Below are positions 17,225 to 22,761 of a stretch of 30,270 bases of DNA, one piece after another (position 1 is the stretch's first letter; each line of letters begins with the position of its first letter). Source of the stretch: a virus; the IMG/VR virus record IMGVR_UViG_3300048444_000224, positions 1 through 30,270 of that record. One strand, 5' to 3'. The position numbers and the translations under genes are program-made. Under the pieces are notes generated by a model, which was not told where the DNA came from, ran no database searches, and saw only the letters and a list, made by a program, of their open reading frames with translations.

Positions 17225-18424
17225 TTAATCAAGAAGTTTTGCTGTTTTACCTGTGTAATTTTCCCACCTTTTAATAATAACATCACAATATTTTGGGTCT
17301 AATTCCATTATCCTAGCATCTCTGTGGTTTTTTTCACAGGCAATTAATGTTGAGCCCGAACCACCAAATAAATCTAAAACAATATCATTTACACCAGAAC
17401 TGTTGTTTACTGCTCTACTTATTAGTTCAATAGGCTTTGTTGTTGGATGCATTTCACTTCTTTTAGGTCTTTTTATATCCCATACATCAGATTGTTTTCT
17501 GTCTTTTAATACTTTTAATCTTGATTCACCTTTTAACCAACCGTACCAAATAGGCTCATATTTTGTGTGATAATCTTTTCTTGAAATAACAAGTGTGTCT
17601 TTGTTCCATATAATTGTGCTTGACCAATGAAAATCATTCAAAGCTAATGTTAACATTGCATTTCCCCACTCTTGCGCTGACATAACAACGTAAGTCATAC
17701 AACCGGGCTCACAAACATTTTTCATCTGTAAAAACACTTTTGACATAAAATCTTTAAAGTCATCTGTTGACATAGCATCATTTAAGATTTTTCTGTTTTT
17801 ATATTTACCATTTGCAAGATTGGAACCGTAGTCAACATTCCAAGGTGGGTCAGTAAAAACCATTTGCGCTTTATCTTCACCCATTAGTCTCTCAACATCA
17901 TCTTTAACAGTTGAATCGCCACACATTAACCTATGATTTCCTAGCTGAAATAATTGACCTAATTTTGTGTTTGGTTCATCAGGAACCGGAGGTAACTCAT
18001 CTTCGTCAGTTAATCCATCAACATCATCAGGTTTTAACAACTCTGTCAATTCTTTTTGGTCAAATCCTAAATTAGATAAATCTATTTTGTCATCTAATTC
18101 TTTAAGCTCTGATGATAATAAACTTATATCCCACTCACTGTTTAAGGCTATTTGATTGTCAGCAATTATATATGCTTTTTTTTGTTCTTCGGTGAGATGT
18201 TCTATTTTGATAGTTGGAATTGTTTTGAGGTTTATTCTTCTTGCCGCCTCAACTCGACCATGCCCTGATATTATTGTGTTGTCTTTATCTATTAATACAG
18301 GAACATTAAATCCAAACTCCTTAATTGAGTTTGCTATTTGTTTTATTTGCTCCGGGCTATGTACTCTTGCGTTGTTTTTATACGGAGTTAGAGTTTCAAT
18401 AGCGAGTTGCTCTATTTGTTCCAT
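17225..18424 (-). CDS. ParB-like / DNA methyltransferase fusion protein
   Basis: This 399-residue protein joins two domains. Residues 1-110 are a ParB/Srx-like domain (IETLTPYKNNARVHSPEQI, then the SGHGRVEAARR nucleotide-binding box at 53-63). Residues 155-395 are an adenine-N6 or cytosine-N4 methyltransferase with DPPW (192-195), HPTTKP (326-331) and the AdoMet loop FGGSGSTL (353-360), giving the beta-class order. All key residues are intact. Such fusions are common in phages and may protect DNA from restriction or mark it. It has its own promoter immediately upstream and no ribosome binding site, suggesting a leaderless message. Confidence 0.9.
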   Translation of the reverse strand: MEQIEQLAIETLTPYKNNARVHSPEQIKQIANSIKEFGFNVPVLIDKDNTIISGHGRVEAARRINLKTIPTIKIEHLTEEQKKAYIIADNQIALNSEWDISLLSSELKELDDKIDLSNLGFDQKELTELLKPDDVDGLTDEDELPPVPDEPNTKLGQLFQLGNHRLMCGDSTVKDDVERLMGEDKAQMVFTDPPWNVDYGSNLANGKYKNRKILNDAMSTDDFKDFMSKVFLQMKNVCEPGCMTYVVMSAQEWGNAMLTLALNDFHWSSTIIWNKDTLVISRKDYHTKYEPIWYGWLKGESRLKVLKDRKQSDVWDIKRPKRSEMHPTTKPIELISRAVNNSSGVNDIVLDLFGGSGSTLIACEKNHRDARIMELDPKYCDVIIKRWENYTGKTAKLLD

Positions 18425-18430
18425 AATACA

Positions 18431-18459
18431 ATACTATCAGATGTTTTTTATAATGTAAA
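18431..18459 (-). promoter_or_regulatory. Sigma70-type promoter of the methyltransferase gene, placed for leaderless mRNA
   Basis: On the minus strand TTTACA (18459-18454), a 17-bp spacer and TAGTAT (18436-18431) preceded by TGA form a promoter with an extended -10. Six bases separate the -10 box from ATG 18424, so the A of the start codon is the expected +1. No purine-rich ribosome binding site fits in this space. Confidence 0.7.
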
Positions 18460-18463
18460 TTTG

Positions 18464-19102
18464 TTAAAAGTTTATTGCTCTTGTTCCATATCTAAACTGA
18501 CCTTTACCACTACTATCGCTATATGGATTATAGCCAGGGATTGTATATCGTGTTTGTCTTGTGTAAATTGGCTCACCACTTGATGTTCTTCCTGAAATAA
18601 CATCTCTAAAAACTCTATTACTTTGCCCAGGGACATTTGCTCTTTCACCTAACTCACCAAAAGATGTGAAGTTAGTATATGGTGTAAATGCTGGTGGTTT
18701 ATCTTCCACAACTGGACTTACTGGTTGAACTGGTGGTTGATAAATATTACTTTGCATTGGTGTAAATGTTGGTGACTCCATTGGGGCAAATTCAGGTGGA
18801 GGTTCACCTATACTCATTTGACTTGAACTTGGTGGTGGTTGCATCATTGGTTGATTAAACGAACCGAATGGATTATATGATTGTTGCATCATTGGTGGTT
18901 GTAACAACGATTGATTCATATAAGAACCTCTGTTGTACATATAATCAGGCATAGCCATGTAATTAGGCATACCAAATGGTGTAAATGACATTGGTGCTGG
19001 CATAAAACCAAAATTTCCACCTGTAACTTGCTGACCAAAAAATGGATTGTATCCTATTGGGTTATATGCATTAAATGGTGCACCAAAATATCCGCCGCTC
19101 AT
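18464..19102 (-). CDS. Pro/Met/Gln/Phe-rich low-complexity protein
   Basis: The 212-residue product is dominated by Pro, Met, Gln, Phe, Tyr and Asn (for example QPPMMQQSYNPFGSFNQPMM), with an FG/NPFG-type repeat character. Only the last 70 residues (FGELGERANVPGQSN, RTSSGEPIYTRQTRYTIPGY) look more ordered. Composition of this kind suggests a disordered or phase-separating protein, or a virion decoration protein. Its start overlaps the previous gene by an ATGA junction. I recognise no family. Confidence 0.62.
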   Translation of the reverse strand: MSGGYFGAPFNAYNPIGYNPFFGQQVTGGNFGFMPAPMSFTPFGMPNYMAMPDYMYNRGSYMNQSLLQPPMMQQSYNPFGSFNQPMMQPPPSSSQMSIGEPPPEFAPMESPTFTPMQSNIYQPPVQPVSPVVEDKPPAFTPYTNFTSFGELGERANVPGQSNRVFRDVISGRTSSGEPIYTRQTRYTIPGYNPYSDSSGKGQFRYGTRAINF

Positions 19103-19224
19103 TTTACTTTTCCTTTGCTAAATTTTTTTGCTACTTTTAATGGAACTTTTAATTTTTTTCTCAATTTGTTGTTTTTTACCAACATTCCCATAAATTTTTT
19201 TTGTTTTTTAGTTTTTGCTGGCAT
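19099..19224 (-). CDS. 41-residue basic protein, DUF3008-like start
   Basis: The gene begins at ATG 19224 inside the TAATG junction with its upstream neighbour and ends in an ATGA overlap with the next. The product begins MPAKTKKQKKFMGMLVKNNK, matching the opening MPAKSKxQxxFMGMV of DUF3008 small proteins, and finishes with lysine-rich sequence (KVAKKFSKGKVK). DUF3008 members are usually longer. Nucleic-acid or head-interior binding is plausible for such a charge. The start overlap on both sides supports reality. Confidence 0.62.
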   Translation of the reverse strand: MPAKTKKQKKFMGMLVKNNKLRKKLKVPLKVAKKFSKGKVK

Positions 19225-19406
19225 TATGCTTTCATTTTTGCTTTAATTTTCTTTTGCATTGTCTTAGGCAATTCATTTAAATGATACAACCTTTGACTGC
19301 TTACTGTATGAGTTTTGCCGCTATGTAGTTGACCATTTGGCATTTTATGCATTTTACCTTTATGTAATCTACCGCTTTTAAAATAATGTGGTACACCTTT
19401 TGCCAT
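19224..19406 (-). CDS. 60-residue His/Lys-rich protein
   Basis: The product (MAKGVPHYFKSGRLHKGKMH KMPNG...) repeats short Gly-Lys-His units: RLHKGKMHKMPNG and LHSGKTHTVSS. It then ends RLYHLNELPK and a basic tail. I recognise similar KGVxHYFKDGxLHKGxxHKMPDGxLHSG proteins from marine phages, always among small basic genes. The His/Cys-free repeat may bind phosphate backbones. It shares one-base overlaps with both neighbours. Function is unknown. Confidence 0.65.
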   Translation of the reverse strand: MAKGVPHYFKSGRLHKGKMHKMPNGQLHSGKTHTVSSQRLYHLNELPKTMQKKIKAKMKA

Positions 19407-19684
19407 TATGCTTTCCTTTTTTTAGCTCTTGCTTTTTTCAATAAATCTGAATCTGCTTTCCTTGCGCCACCTGAACCTGTTGCAAAACTTCTAACTCTAC
19501 CAATCGCCCAGCTTGTTGGTGTTTGCCCGGCTCTCGAACCACCTCCAAAATAAGCACCCATTCCTCTTTTTGCAACTTGCCTCAATATACTTTTAGAAAA
19601 ACCTGATGATTCGCTATATTTTTTTATAGCGCTTTCAAGCCCTGATGACTTCTTTTTTGTGGTTGTTTTTTTACCTTTTGGCAT
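19406..19684 (-). CDS. DUF5824-like small basic protein
   Basis: This 92-residue protein has a lysine-rich start (MPKGKKTTTKKKSSG) and then the stretch SILRQVAKRGMGAYFGGGSR, AGQTPTSWAIGRVRSFATG and GGARKADSDLL. That closely matches my memory of DUF5824 (RRGxGAYxxGSRPGxTPxxWAxGRVYSFxxG), a short domain seen in marine viruses of very different sizes. Biochemical role is not known. It lies among other tiny basic genes just after the late promoter, suggesting abundant late expression. Confidence 0.7.
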   Translation of the reverse strand: MPKGKKTTTKKKSSGLESAIKKYSESSGFSKSILRQVAKRGMGAYFGGGSRAGQTPTSWAIGRVRSFATGSGGARKADSDLLKKARAKKRKA

Positions 19685-19865
19685 TTTTATAGTTTTTTTG
19701 ACGCTGTTTTACTATTTTATTCATTTCTGCTTTAGTTAATTTTCCGGATTTGTATTTTTTTGCAGTTGATTTTATTTCTTTTTCTGCTTTCTTTTTGTTT
19801 TTTGCGTCTTTCACATATTTAACAGGAACGCCAGCTTTTGTTTTTTTAACTTTAGCAAAACGCAT
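19671..19865 (-). CDS. 64-residue lysine-rich protein (DUF5872-like opening)
   Basis: The product (MRFAKVKKTKAGVPVKYVKD ...) is nearly one third lysine. The KTKAGVPVKYVKDAKNK segment resembles the opening of DUF5872-type proteins found in marine phages and large viruses; this match is tentative. Residues 28-64 form a basic amphipathic helix pair. It overlaps the next gene by 14 nt. Binding DNA in the head or nucleoid is a reasonable guess from charge only. Confidence 0.6.
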   Translation of the reverse strand: MRFAKVKKTKAGVPVKYVKDAKNKKKAEKEIKSTAKKYKSGKLTKAEMNKIVKQRQKNYKNAKR

Positions 19866-19868
19866 TAT

Positions 19869-19970
19869 TTACTTTTTACCGTATTTTTTTGTTTTTTTTC
19901 CTTTTTTCTTTTTGCTTTTCTCCATGTATTTCTTCATCATATCAGTAGCATATTTGTCAGTCATAGCCAT
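19869..19970 (-). CDS. 33-residue lysine-rich leader-proximal protein
   Basis: The first gene of the late block starts at ATG 19970 behind an AAGGGAT ribosome binding site. It encodes MAMTDKYATDMMKKYMEKSK followed by an almost pure Lys/Gly tail (KKKKGKKTKKYGKK). It is only 24 bp from the -10 box of the late promoter. Charge and place suggest an abundant small basic protein. The DNA coding for the tail is a long A-rich run prone to slippage. Confidence 0.55.
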   Translation of the reverse strand: MAMTDKYATDMMKKYMEKSKKKKGKKTKKYGKK

Positions 19971-19994
19971 AATAATCCCTTTATTCTAGTGTAT

Positions 19995-20029
19995 ATTATA
20001 AGATTACTAGCATAATTAGTTGCTGTCAA
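19995..20029 (-). promoter_or_regulatory. Late promoter P2
   Basis: On the minus strand a perfect TTGACA (20029-20024) is followed by 17 bp and TAATCT (20006-20001), and then by a perfect TATAAT (20000-19995) at 23 bp. It lies directly after the U-tract of terminator T2 and drives the small basic genes and the rest of the late block. A 5-bp inverted repeat (CTAGT at 19986-19990, ACTAG at 20006-20010) brackets the -10 region and could bind a regulator. Confidence 0.7.
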
Positions 20030-20057
20030 TAAAAAAGCCCGGCTTTTATACCGGGCT
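20030..20057 (-). terminator. Intrinsic terminator T2
   Basis: The minus strand reads AGCCCGG, an 8-nt loop (TATAAAAG), CCGGGCT and then TTTTTATT: a 7-bp G+C-rich stem with a U-tract. It ends RNA-B and separates the early/late junction from the late promoter. Confidence 0.9.
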
Positions 20058-20097
20058 AAAAAAGTGAGATAAAATTGTTTCCGGAGGGAAAAACAAT
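20030..20097 (-). ncRNA. Candidate phage small RNA B (about 68 nt)
   Basis: A promoter at 20131-20104 predicts +1 at 20097, exactly the first base of a hairpin: ATTGTTT (20097-20091), a 10-nt loop with a CCCTCC core (20090-20081), and AAACAAT (20080-20074). An unpaired linker of 16 nt (20073-20058) follows, then terminator T2. The linker plus two bases is complementary to the ribosome binding site upstream of ATG 26857, with 17 of 18 positions paired and one bulged base. The same site starts 27267 and 26047 with fewer pairs at the far end. The loop is complementary to a Shine-Dalgarno core. No ORF is present. Alternative reading: a short attenuated leader of the late block, comparable to lambda 6S RNA before tR'. 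Confidence 0.55.
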
Positions 20098-20103
20098 AAC
20101 TAA

Positions 20104-20131
20104 ATCCTAACAAATTTAAATATTATGTCAA
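20104..20131 (-). promoter_or_regulatory. Promoter P1 for small RNA B
   Basis: The minus strand has a perfect TTGACA (20131-20126), a 16-bp spacer and TAGGAT (20109-20104), with TGT before the -10 as an extended element. It sits between terminators T1 and T2, so its product would be a short RNA unless T2 is read through. Confidence 0.65.
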
Positions 20132-20137
20132 TGCTTT

Positions 20138-20169
20138 AATAAAAAAAGGCAACCGTGATGATTGCCTTT
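20138..20169 (-). terminator. Intrinsic terminator T1 at the end of the early block
   Basis: The minus strand reads AAAGGCAA, a 9-nt loop, TTGCCTTT and then further T residues: an 8-bp stem with a clear U-tract. It ends the early transcripts and candidate RNA-A. Confidence 0.9.
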
Positions 20170-20236
20170 GGGTTCTCATATTTGCATTGTGGGATAAGTT
20201 ATTATTTAGAAAGGATATAACTAACGCAAAATAGAT
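20138..20236 (-). ncRNA. Candidate phage small RNA A (about 99 nt)
   Basis: An extended -10 promoter at 20250-20242 and terminator T1 define a transcript without an ORF. It contains a hairpin with a 6-bp stem (AGTTAT at 20222-20217, ATAACT at 20202-20197) and a 14-nt loop. The loop and adjoining stem bases include a 15-nt stretch (plus 20205-20219) perfectly complementary to the ribosome binding site region of the replication initiator gene (23869-23883). It could be a trans-acting antisense RNA. It might instead be the processed 3' end of the early mRNA, since early transcription also reaches T1. Confidence 0.5.
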
Positions 20237-20241
20237 TATTA

Positions 20242-20250
20242 ATTATAACA
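20242..20250 (-). promoter_or_regulatory. Extended -10 promoter P3 for small RNA A
   Basis: The minus strand carries TGTTATAAT, a perfect extended -10 with a perfect -10 hexamer. No good -35 is seen 17 bp upstream (AGCTAT). The overlapping AATATGTTATAA is a 12-nt match to one half of the early operators, so the same repressor might act here. Confidence 0.5.
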
Positions 20251-20252
20251 TA

Positions 20253-20462
20253 TTATTTGTTAAAATAGCTATGCAATTTTATCATTTCATTTCTTAAATA
20301 ATTATAACCGTATGCTCCTCGTTTTTCTTTAATTCTTGCCAAATGCGTTCTTTTCTCCTCATTTGACTTAAACCTTTTAAAAACATCTTTTACCTCACAA
20401 TATAAACGGTATTCTTCAGACCAAGAGTCAATTTCTCTACCATCAATTGTTTTTATTAACAT
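20253..20462 (-). CDS. Small DUF7696-like phage protein
   Basis: The chosen start is ATG 20462, overlapping the upstream gene by 20 nt; GTG and TTG lie just before it. The 69-residue product (MLIKTIDGREIDSWSEEYRL YCEVK...) contains a TIDGREIDSxSEEYRxxCEV opening and the RTHLARIKEKRGAYGYNYLR stretch. This resembles a small phage family that I associate with DUF7696, with low certainty on the number. It is helical and charged, and the last early gene before T1. No biochemical role is known to me. Confidence 0.68.
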   Translation of the reverse strand: MLIKTIDGREIDSWSEEYRLYCEVKDVFKRFKSNEEKRTHLARIKEKRGAYGYNYLRNEMIKLHSYFNK

Positions 20463-21453
20463 CACCAAAAAATTGACTTTTTATGTAATCCACACCCTTT
20501 TGAAACGCATCAATTTTAATTTTATCAATTTCTTTATCAGAGTAATAATTTTTTTGATTATTGCTTGTGATTAACTCACTTGGGACATCAGGCTCTTTTA
20601 TTGGTTTTATTTGATTTTTTGGGTCGTTTGTATAAGCATCAATTTTTGCCATCAAATGACTCATATCGCTACTATGTTTAAAATCAATAATATTATCTTT
20701 AACCTTTGTTTCTTTTAAATTAAACTTTTCTTCAATCTCATGGTAAAAAGAATATAAATTTTTTATTAAATAACATCTTTTTTGGTCTTGCTGTCCATTT
20801 TTATTATTAAAATACACATAATCTTTTCTTGATTTTGATACAGAATTAAAATTATGAAAAAACTTCGATAAAGAACGTGGTGTCGCTTTTTCATACCTTG
20901 GATTATGTTCTTCCAATAATTGCGTCATTTCCAATAATTCTAAACTTGCCAATTTACCAATGTTTTGCTCAAAATTACTTTTATGACCGCTAATCCCACA
21001 ATAATTCTTTTTTTGATAATAATAAAATAACAAATCATACAAAGCCTTATTTTGTTTTTTTGATGTTTTTTTAAAAACATTTTTGTTATCTTTTGCTGTT
21101 TTATATATATCTTCACACAATTTACTTTGATGATAAATGGTAAAAAAAGCTCGTATATCCAATTTATTAACATCTCTGCACCAAATGTTATTAAAATTTG
21201 TTGAATTTTTTTTATCCCATTTGTATTTTTGTGAGGTTTTAGACCAATCAATTAACATTTTTAGGACAACCTCTTCTTTCCAGTTTAAATGTGTATATAA
21301 ATATTTGACAGACCAAATAACTTTAAGCCATTTTTTATAACCTATATCTGGGCTTATTTTATTTAACATAGCAGAAAACTTACTATATTGTGTTGCTGAA
21401 CCATCATACAAAAAGTCACTGCCTATTAACTTGTTTTTTTCACTTACTTGCAT
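20443..21453 (-). CDS. PriCT_2-like replication protein, without visible primase or helicase domain
   Basis: The 336-residue product has, at about residues 26-95, a stretch resembling PriCT_2, a helical domain usually placed after the AEP primase core. Its SPDIGYKKWLKVIWSVKYLY matches the family pattern IDPDxxYxxWxxVGxAL, and LIDWSKTSQKYK then FNNIW matches the WDxWSxxSxKYxxxxxxxxW end. The remaining 240 residues are Asn/Lys-rich and helical. I see no DxD primase motif or Walker A helicase motif, so it may load or recruit host enzymes. The call rests on this one domain. Confidence 0.5.
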   Translation of the reverse strand: MQVSEKNKLIGSDFLYDGSATQYSKFSAMLNKISPDIGYKKWLKVIWSVKYLYTHLNWKEEVVLKMLIDWSKTSQKYKWDKKNSTNFNNIWCRDVNKLDIRAFFTIYHQSKLCEDIYKTAKDNKNVFKKTSKKQNKALYDLLFYYYQKKNYCGISGHKSNFEQNIGKLASLELLEMTQLLEEHNPRYEKATPRSLSKFFHNFNSVSKSRKDYVYFNNKNGQQDQKRCYLIKNLYSFYHEIEEKFNLKETKVKDNIIDFKHSSDMSHLMAKIDAYTNDPKNQIKPIKEPDVPSELITSNNQKNYYSDKEIDKIKIDAFQKGVDYIKSQFFGDVNKNN

Positions 21454-21472
21454 ATTATCTCCTGTTTTATTT

Positions 21473-21664
21473 TTAATCCCTTCCGTAACAAATCGACCAA
21501 CACTTTCTACAATAACCTTTATCTCTCATCCCGGCATATTTAACTGTACCGTGGTCAATTTTACCTCTACACCTTCTACAATATTTTTTTCCTAATGCAC
21601 TATCTAATATTTTGCTTATTTCTTCATTACTGCATTGATACAATATTGGATAGTCTTTCTTCAT
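21473..21664 (-). CDS. Zinc-ribbon protein, paralogue of 21977-22162
   Basis: This 63-residue protein carries two CxxC pairs: YCRRC at about residues 28-32 and YCRKC at about 51-55. Together they would bind one zinc ion. The N-terminus (MKKDYPILYQCSNEEISKIL) aligns with that of the gene at 21977-22162 (KKTSLLYVPSSEEINSFVD), making the two paralogues on either side of the PDDEXK gene. It overlaps the nuclease gene by 4 nt. Possible roles are DNA binding or a nuclease partner; nothing more can be read. Confidence 0.7.
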   Translation of the reverse strand: MKKDYPILYQCSNEEISKILDSALGKKYCRRCRGKIDHGTVKYAGMRDKGYCRKCWSICYGRD

Positions 21665-21984
21665 AATTCACCCATTTCATCTTTGTAATGTTTTAATAAT
21701 TCAAAAAATACATTTTCTGATACCGTAAAAGTAAATTCTGTTGAATTTTGTTTTTTTATTGCCAAAATCCAATTATCGCCATCAGAGTTATCAGTTACCT
21801 GTTTAATCCATTTATTAAATTGAATTGTTTTACAATTTTTTACCTCACATGAATATTTACCTAACTTTCCATCATCGCCAGCACTTCCAACTGCCGGTGG
21901 TCGCATTTTATAACCTAAATGATATAAAACCTTATCTCTGAAAAGTTTTTCACCTCTATAACCTTTATTTTTTGAATTAACCAT
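21661..21984 (-). CDS. PDDEXK-family nuclease, Holliday-junction-resolvase-like
   Basis: I place the start at ATG 21984 (MVNSKNKGYRGEKLFRDKVL), overlapping the upstream stop by 8 nt; 21 more codons are open upstream but seem unused. The 107-residue product has the order of a compact PDDEXK enzyme: Glu in GYRGEKLF, then GSAGDDGKLGKYSCEVKNCK with the paired Asp residues and the ExK motif (EVK), then a helix with KWIKQVTD. Archaeal-type Hjc resolvases and phage resolvase-like enzymes share this pattern. A role in resolving recombination or packaging junctions is inferred. Confidence 0.7.
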   Translation of the reverse strand: MVNSKNKGYRGEKLFRDKVLYHLGYKMRPPAVGSAGDDGKLGKYSCEVKNCKTIQFNKWIKQVTDNSDGDNWILAIKKQNSTEFTFTVSENVFFELLKHYKDEMGEL

Positions 21985-22162
21985 ATTTTTTGTTCCAACA
22001 ATATCTACATAGTTTTTTGTCTGAGTTAGTAGCAATACTTTTTGCACTTGTCCAACTTAACTTTTTTTTACAAAAATGACAAAATTGTTCACCAAAGGTT
22101 TTATCAACAAAAGAATTAATTTCCTCACTACTTGGAACGTAAAGTAATGAGGTTTTCTTCAA
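21977..22162 (-). CDS. Zinc-ribbon protein, paralogue of 21473-21664
   Basis: The preferred start is a TTG at 22162; a TTG at 22216 would add 18 residues but overlaps the YbcO-like gene much more. From 22162 the 61-residue product opens (M)KKTSLLYVPSSEEINSFVD, matching its paralogue over the first 30 residues. It has FCHFC and LCRYC as two zinc-binding pairs. Start choice rests on this alignment. A DNA-binding or nuclease-assisting role is possible. Confidence 0.6.
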   Translation of the reverse strand: MKKTSLLYVPSSEEINSFVDKTFGEQFCHFCKKKLSWTSAKSIATNSDKKLCRYCWNKKYG

Positions 22163-22433
22163 TAAGCCATCTAATTGATTTTTGCCATGCTTGAAAATGT
22201 TTTTGTCTTTTTTCAAATTTATCTAATTTTCCAATTTGCCCATCAACTTTCATGTGACAGTCATGACACAAAAAAGCACCAAACAAATCATTACTTTTAT
22301 ATCCATATCCTCTCCCATCTTCTAGTCTATTACTATGAGCCAAACATAACAAGTCACCGTTAGGGTTTTCCAACCCACAAGACATACATTCCGGGCATTG
22401 TTTTGCCAACTCCCTAAACCTTTTACTGTGCAT
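22128..22433 (-). CDS. YbcO/DUF1364-like putative nuclease
   Basis: This 101-residue protein resembles the YbcO/DUF1364 family of small prophage nucleases in recombination regions. It has paired cysteines (CPECMSCG, residues 13-20), LLCLAHSNRLEDGRGYGYKS with the characteristic His, and FLCHDCHMKVDGQ with a CHxCH metal site. The fold is HNH-like with metal ligands intact. It overlaps the upstream gene by 11 nt and lies between replication and resolvase genes, fitting a branched-DNA processing job. Family assignment is by motif memory. Confidence 0.75.
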   Translation of the reverse strand: MHSKRFRELAKQCPECMSCGLENPNGDLLCLAHSNRLEDGRGYGYKSNDLFGAFLCHDCHMKVDGQIGKLDKFEKRQKHFQAWQKSIRWLIEENLITLRSK

Positions 22434-22761
22434 TGACTAACTTCATTTCTGCTCTTCTGTCAGCTTGTTTAGTCTGATGCAACATGACTCTCCACTCAAT
22501 AATTTTTAACTCGTACTTAAGTTGCATTGATTTTTTTGTCGCCTCTGTTAAACCTTTCAACAACTCAATATACTTATCATGTGACCTTGCCTCTCTTTCT
22601 TGTGCTGATATTGCGCCAAAACCTTGCTGTTGAAACTCTTTCATTAATATTGCAAGTTTTGATTTTTTAAATTCTTCAATATACACTCTGTTACTTTCTG
22701 CTTGCGCCAATTCTTTAGCTTTTTGTTCTGCGCTATAAAGTAATTTTTGTATTTCTGTCAT
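22423..22761 (-). CDS. Coiled-coil protein of phage replication loci
   Basis: The 112-residue product is almost all helix. It ends with LKYELKIIEWRVMLHQTKQA DRRAEMKL, a pattern (W R x x Q A x x R A E M x L) I recognise from small proteins next to recombination genes of other phages. No catalytic site is evident. Starts and stops overlap both neighbours by a few bases, so it is translated as part of the replication-recombination block. A structural or partner-protein role is possible. Confidence 0.65.
   Translation of the reverse strand: MTEIQKLLYSAEQKAKELAQAESNRVYIEEFKKSKLAILMKEFQQQGFGAISAQEREARSHDKYIELLKGLTEATKKSMQLKYELKIIEWRVMLHQTKQADRRAEMKLVNAQ

Noticed and set aside
20058-20108. Plus-strand micro-ORF beginning TTG at 20075 behind AAAAAAGTGAGATAAAA
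   Set aside because: It would encode only 11 residues and no plus-strand promoter is evident. The same bases fit better as the antisense linker of a minus-strand RNA, though this remains the main alternative reading.
21977-22216. Longer start (TTG 22216) for the first zinc-ribbon gene
   Set aside because: It needs an 89-nt overlap with the YbcO-like gene, while TTG 22162 aligns with the paralogue's start.
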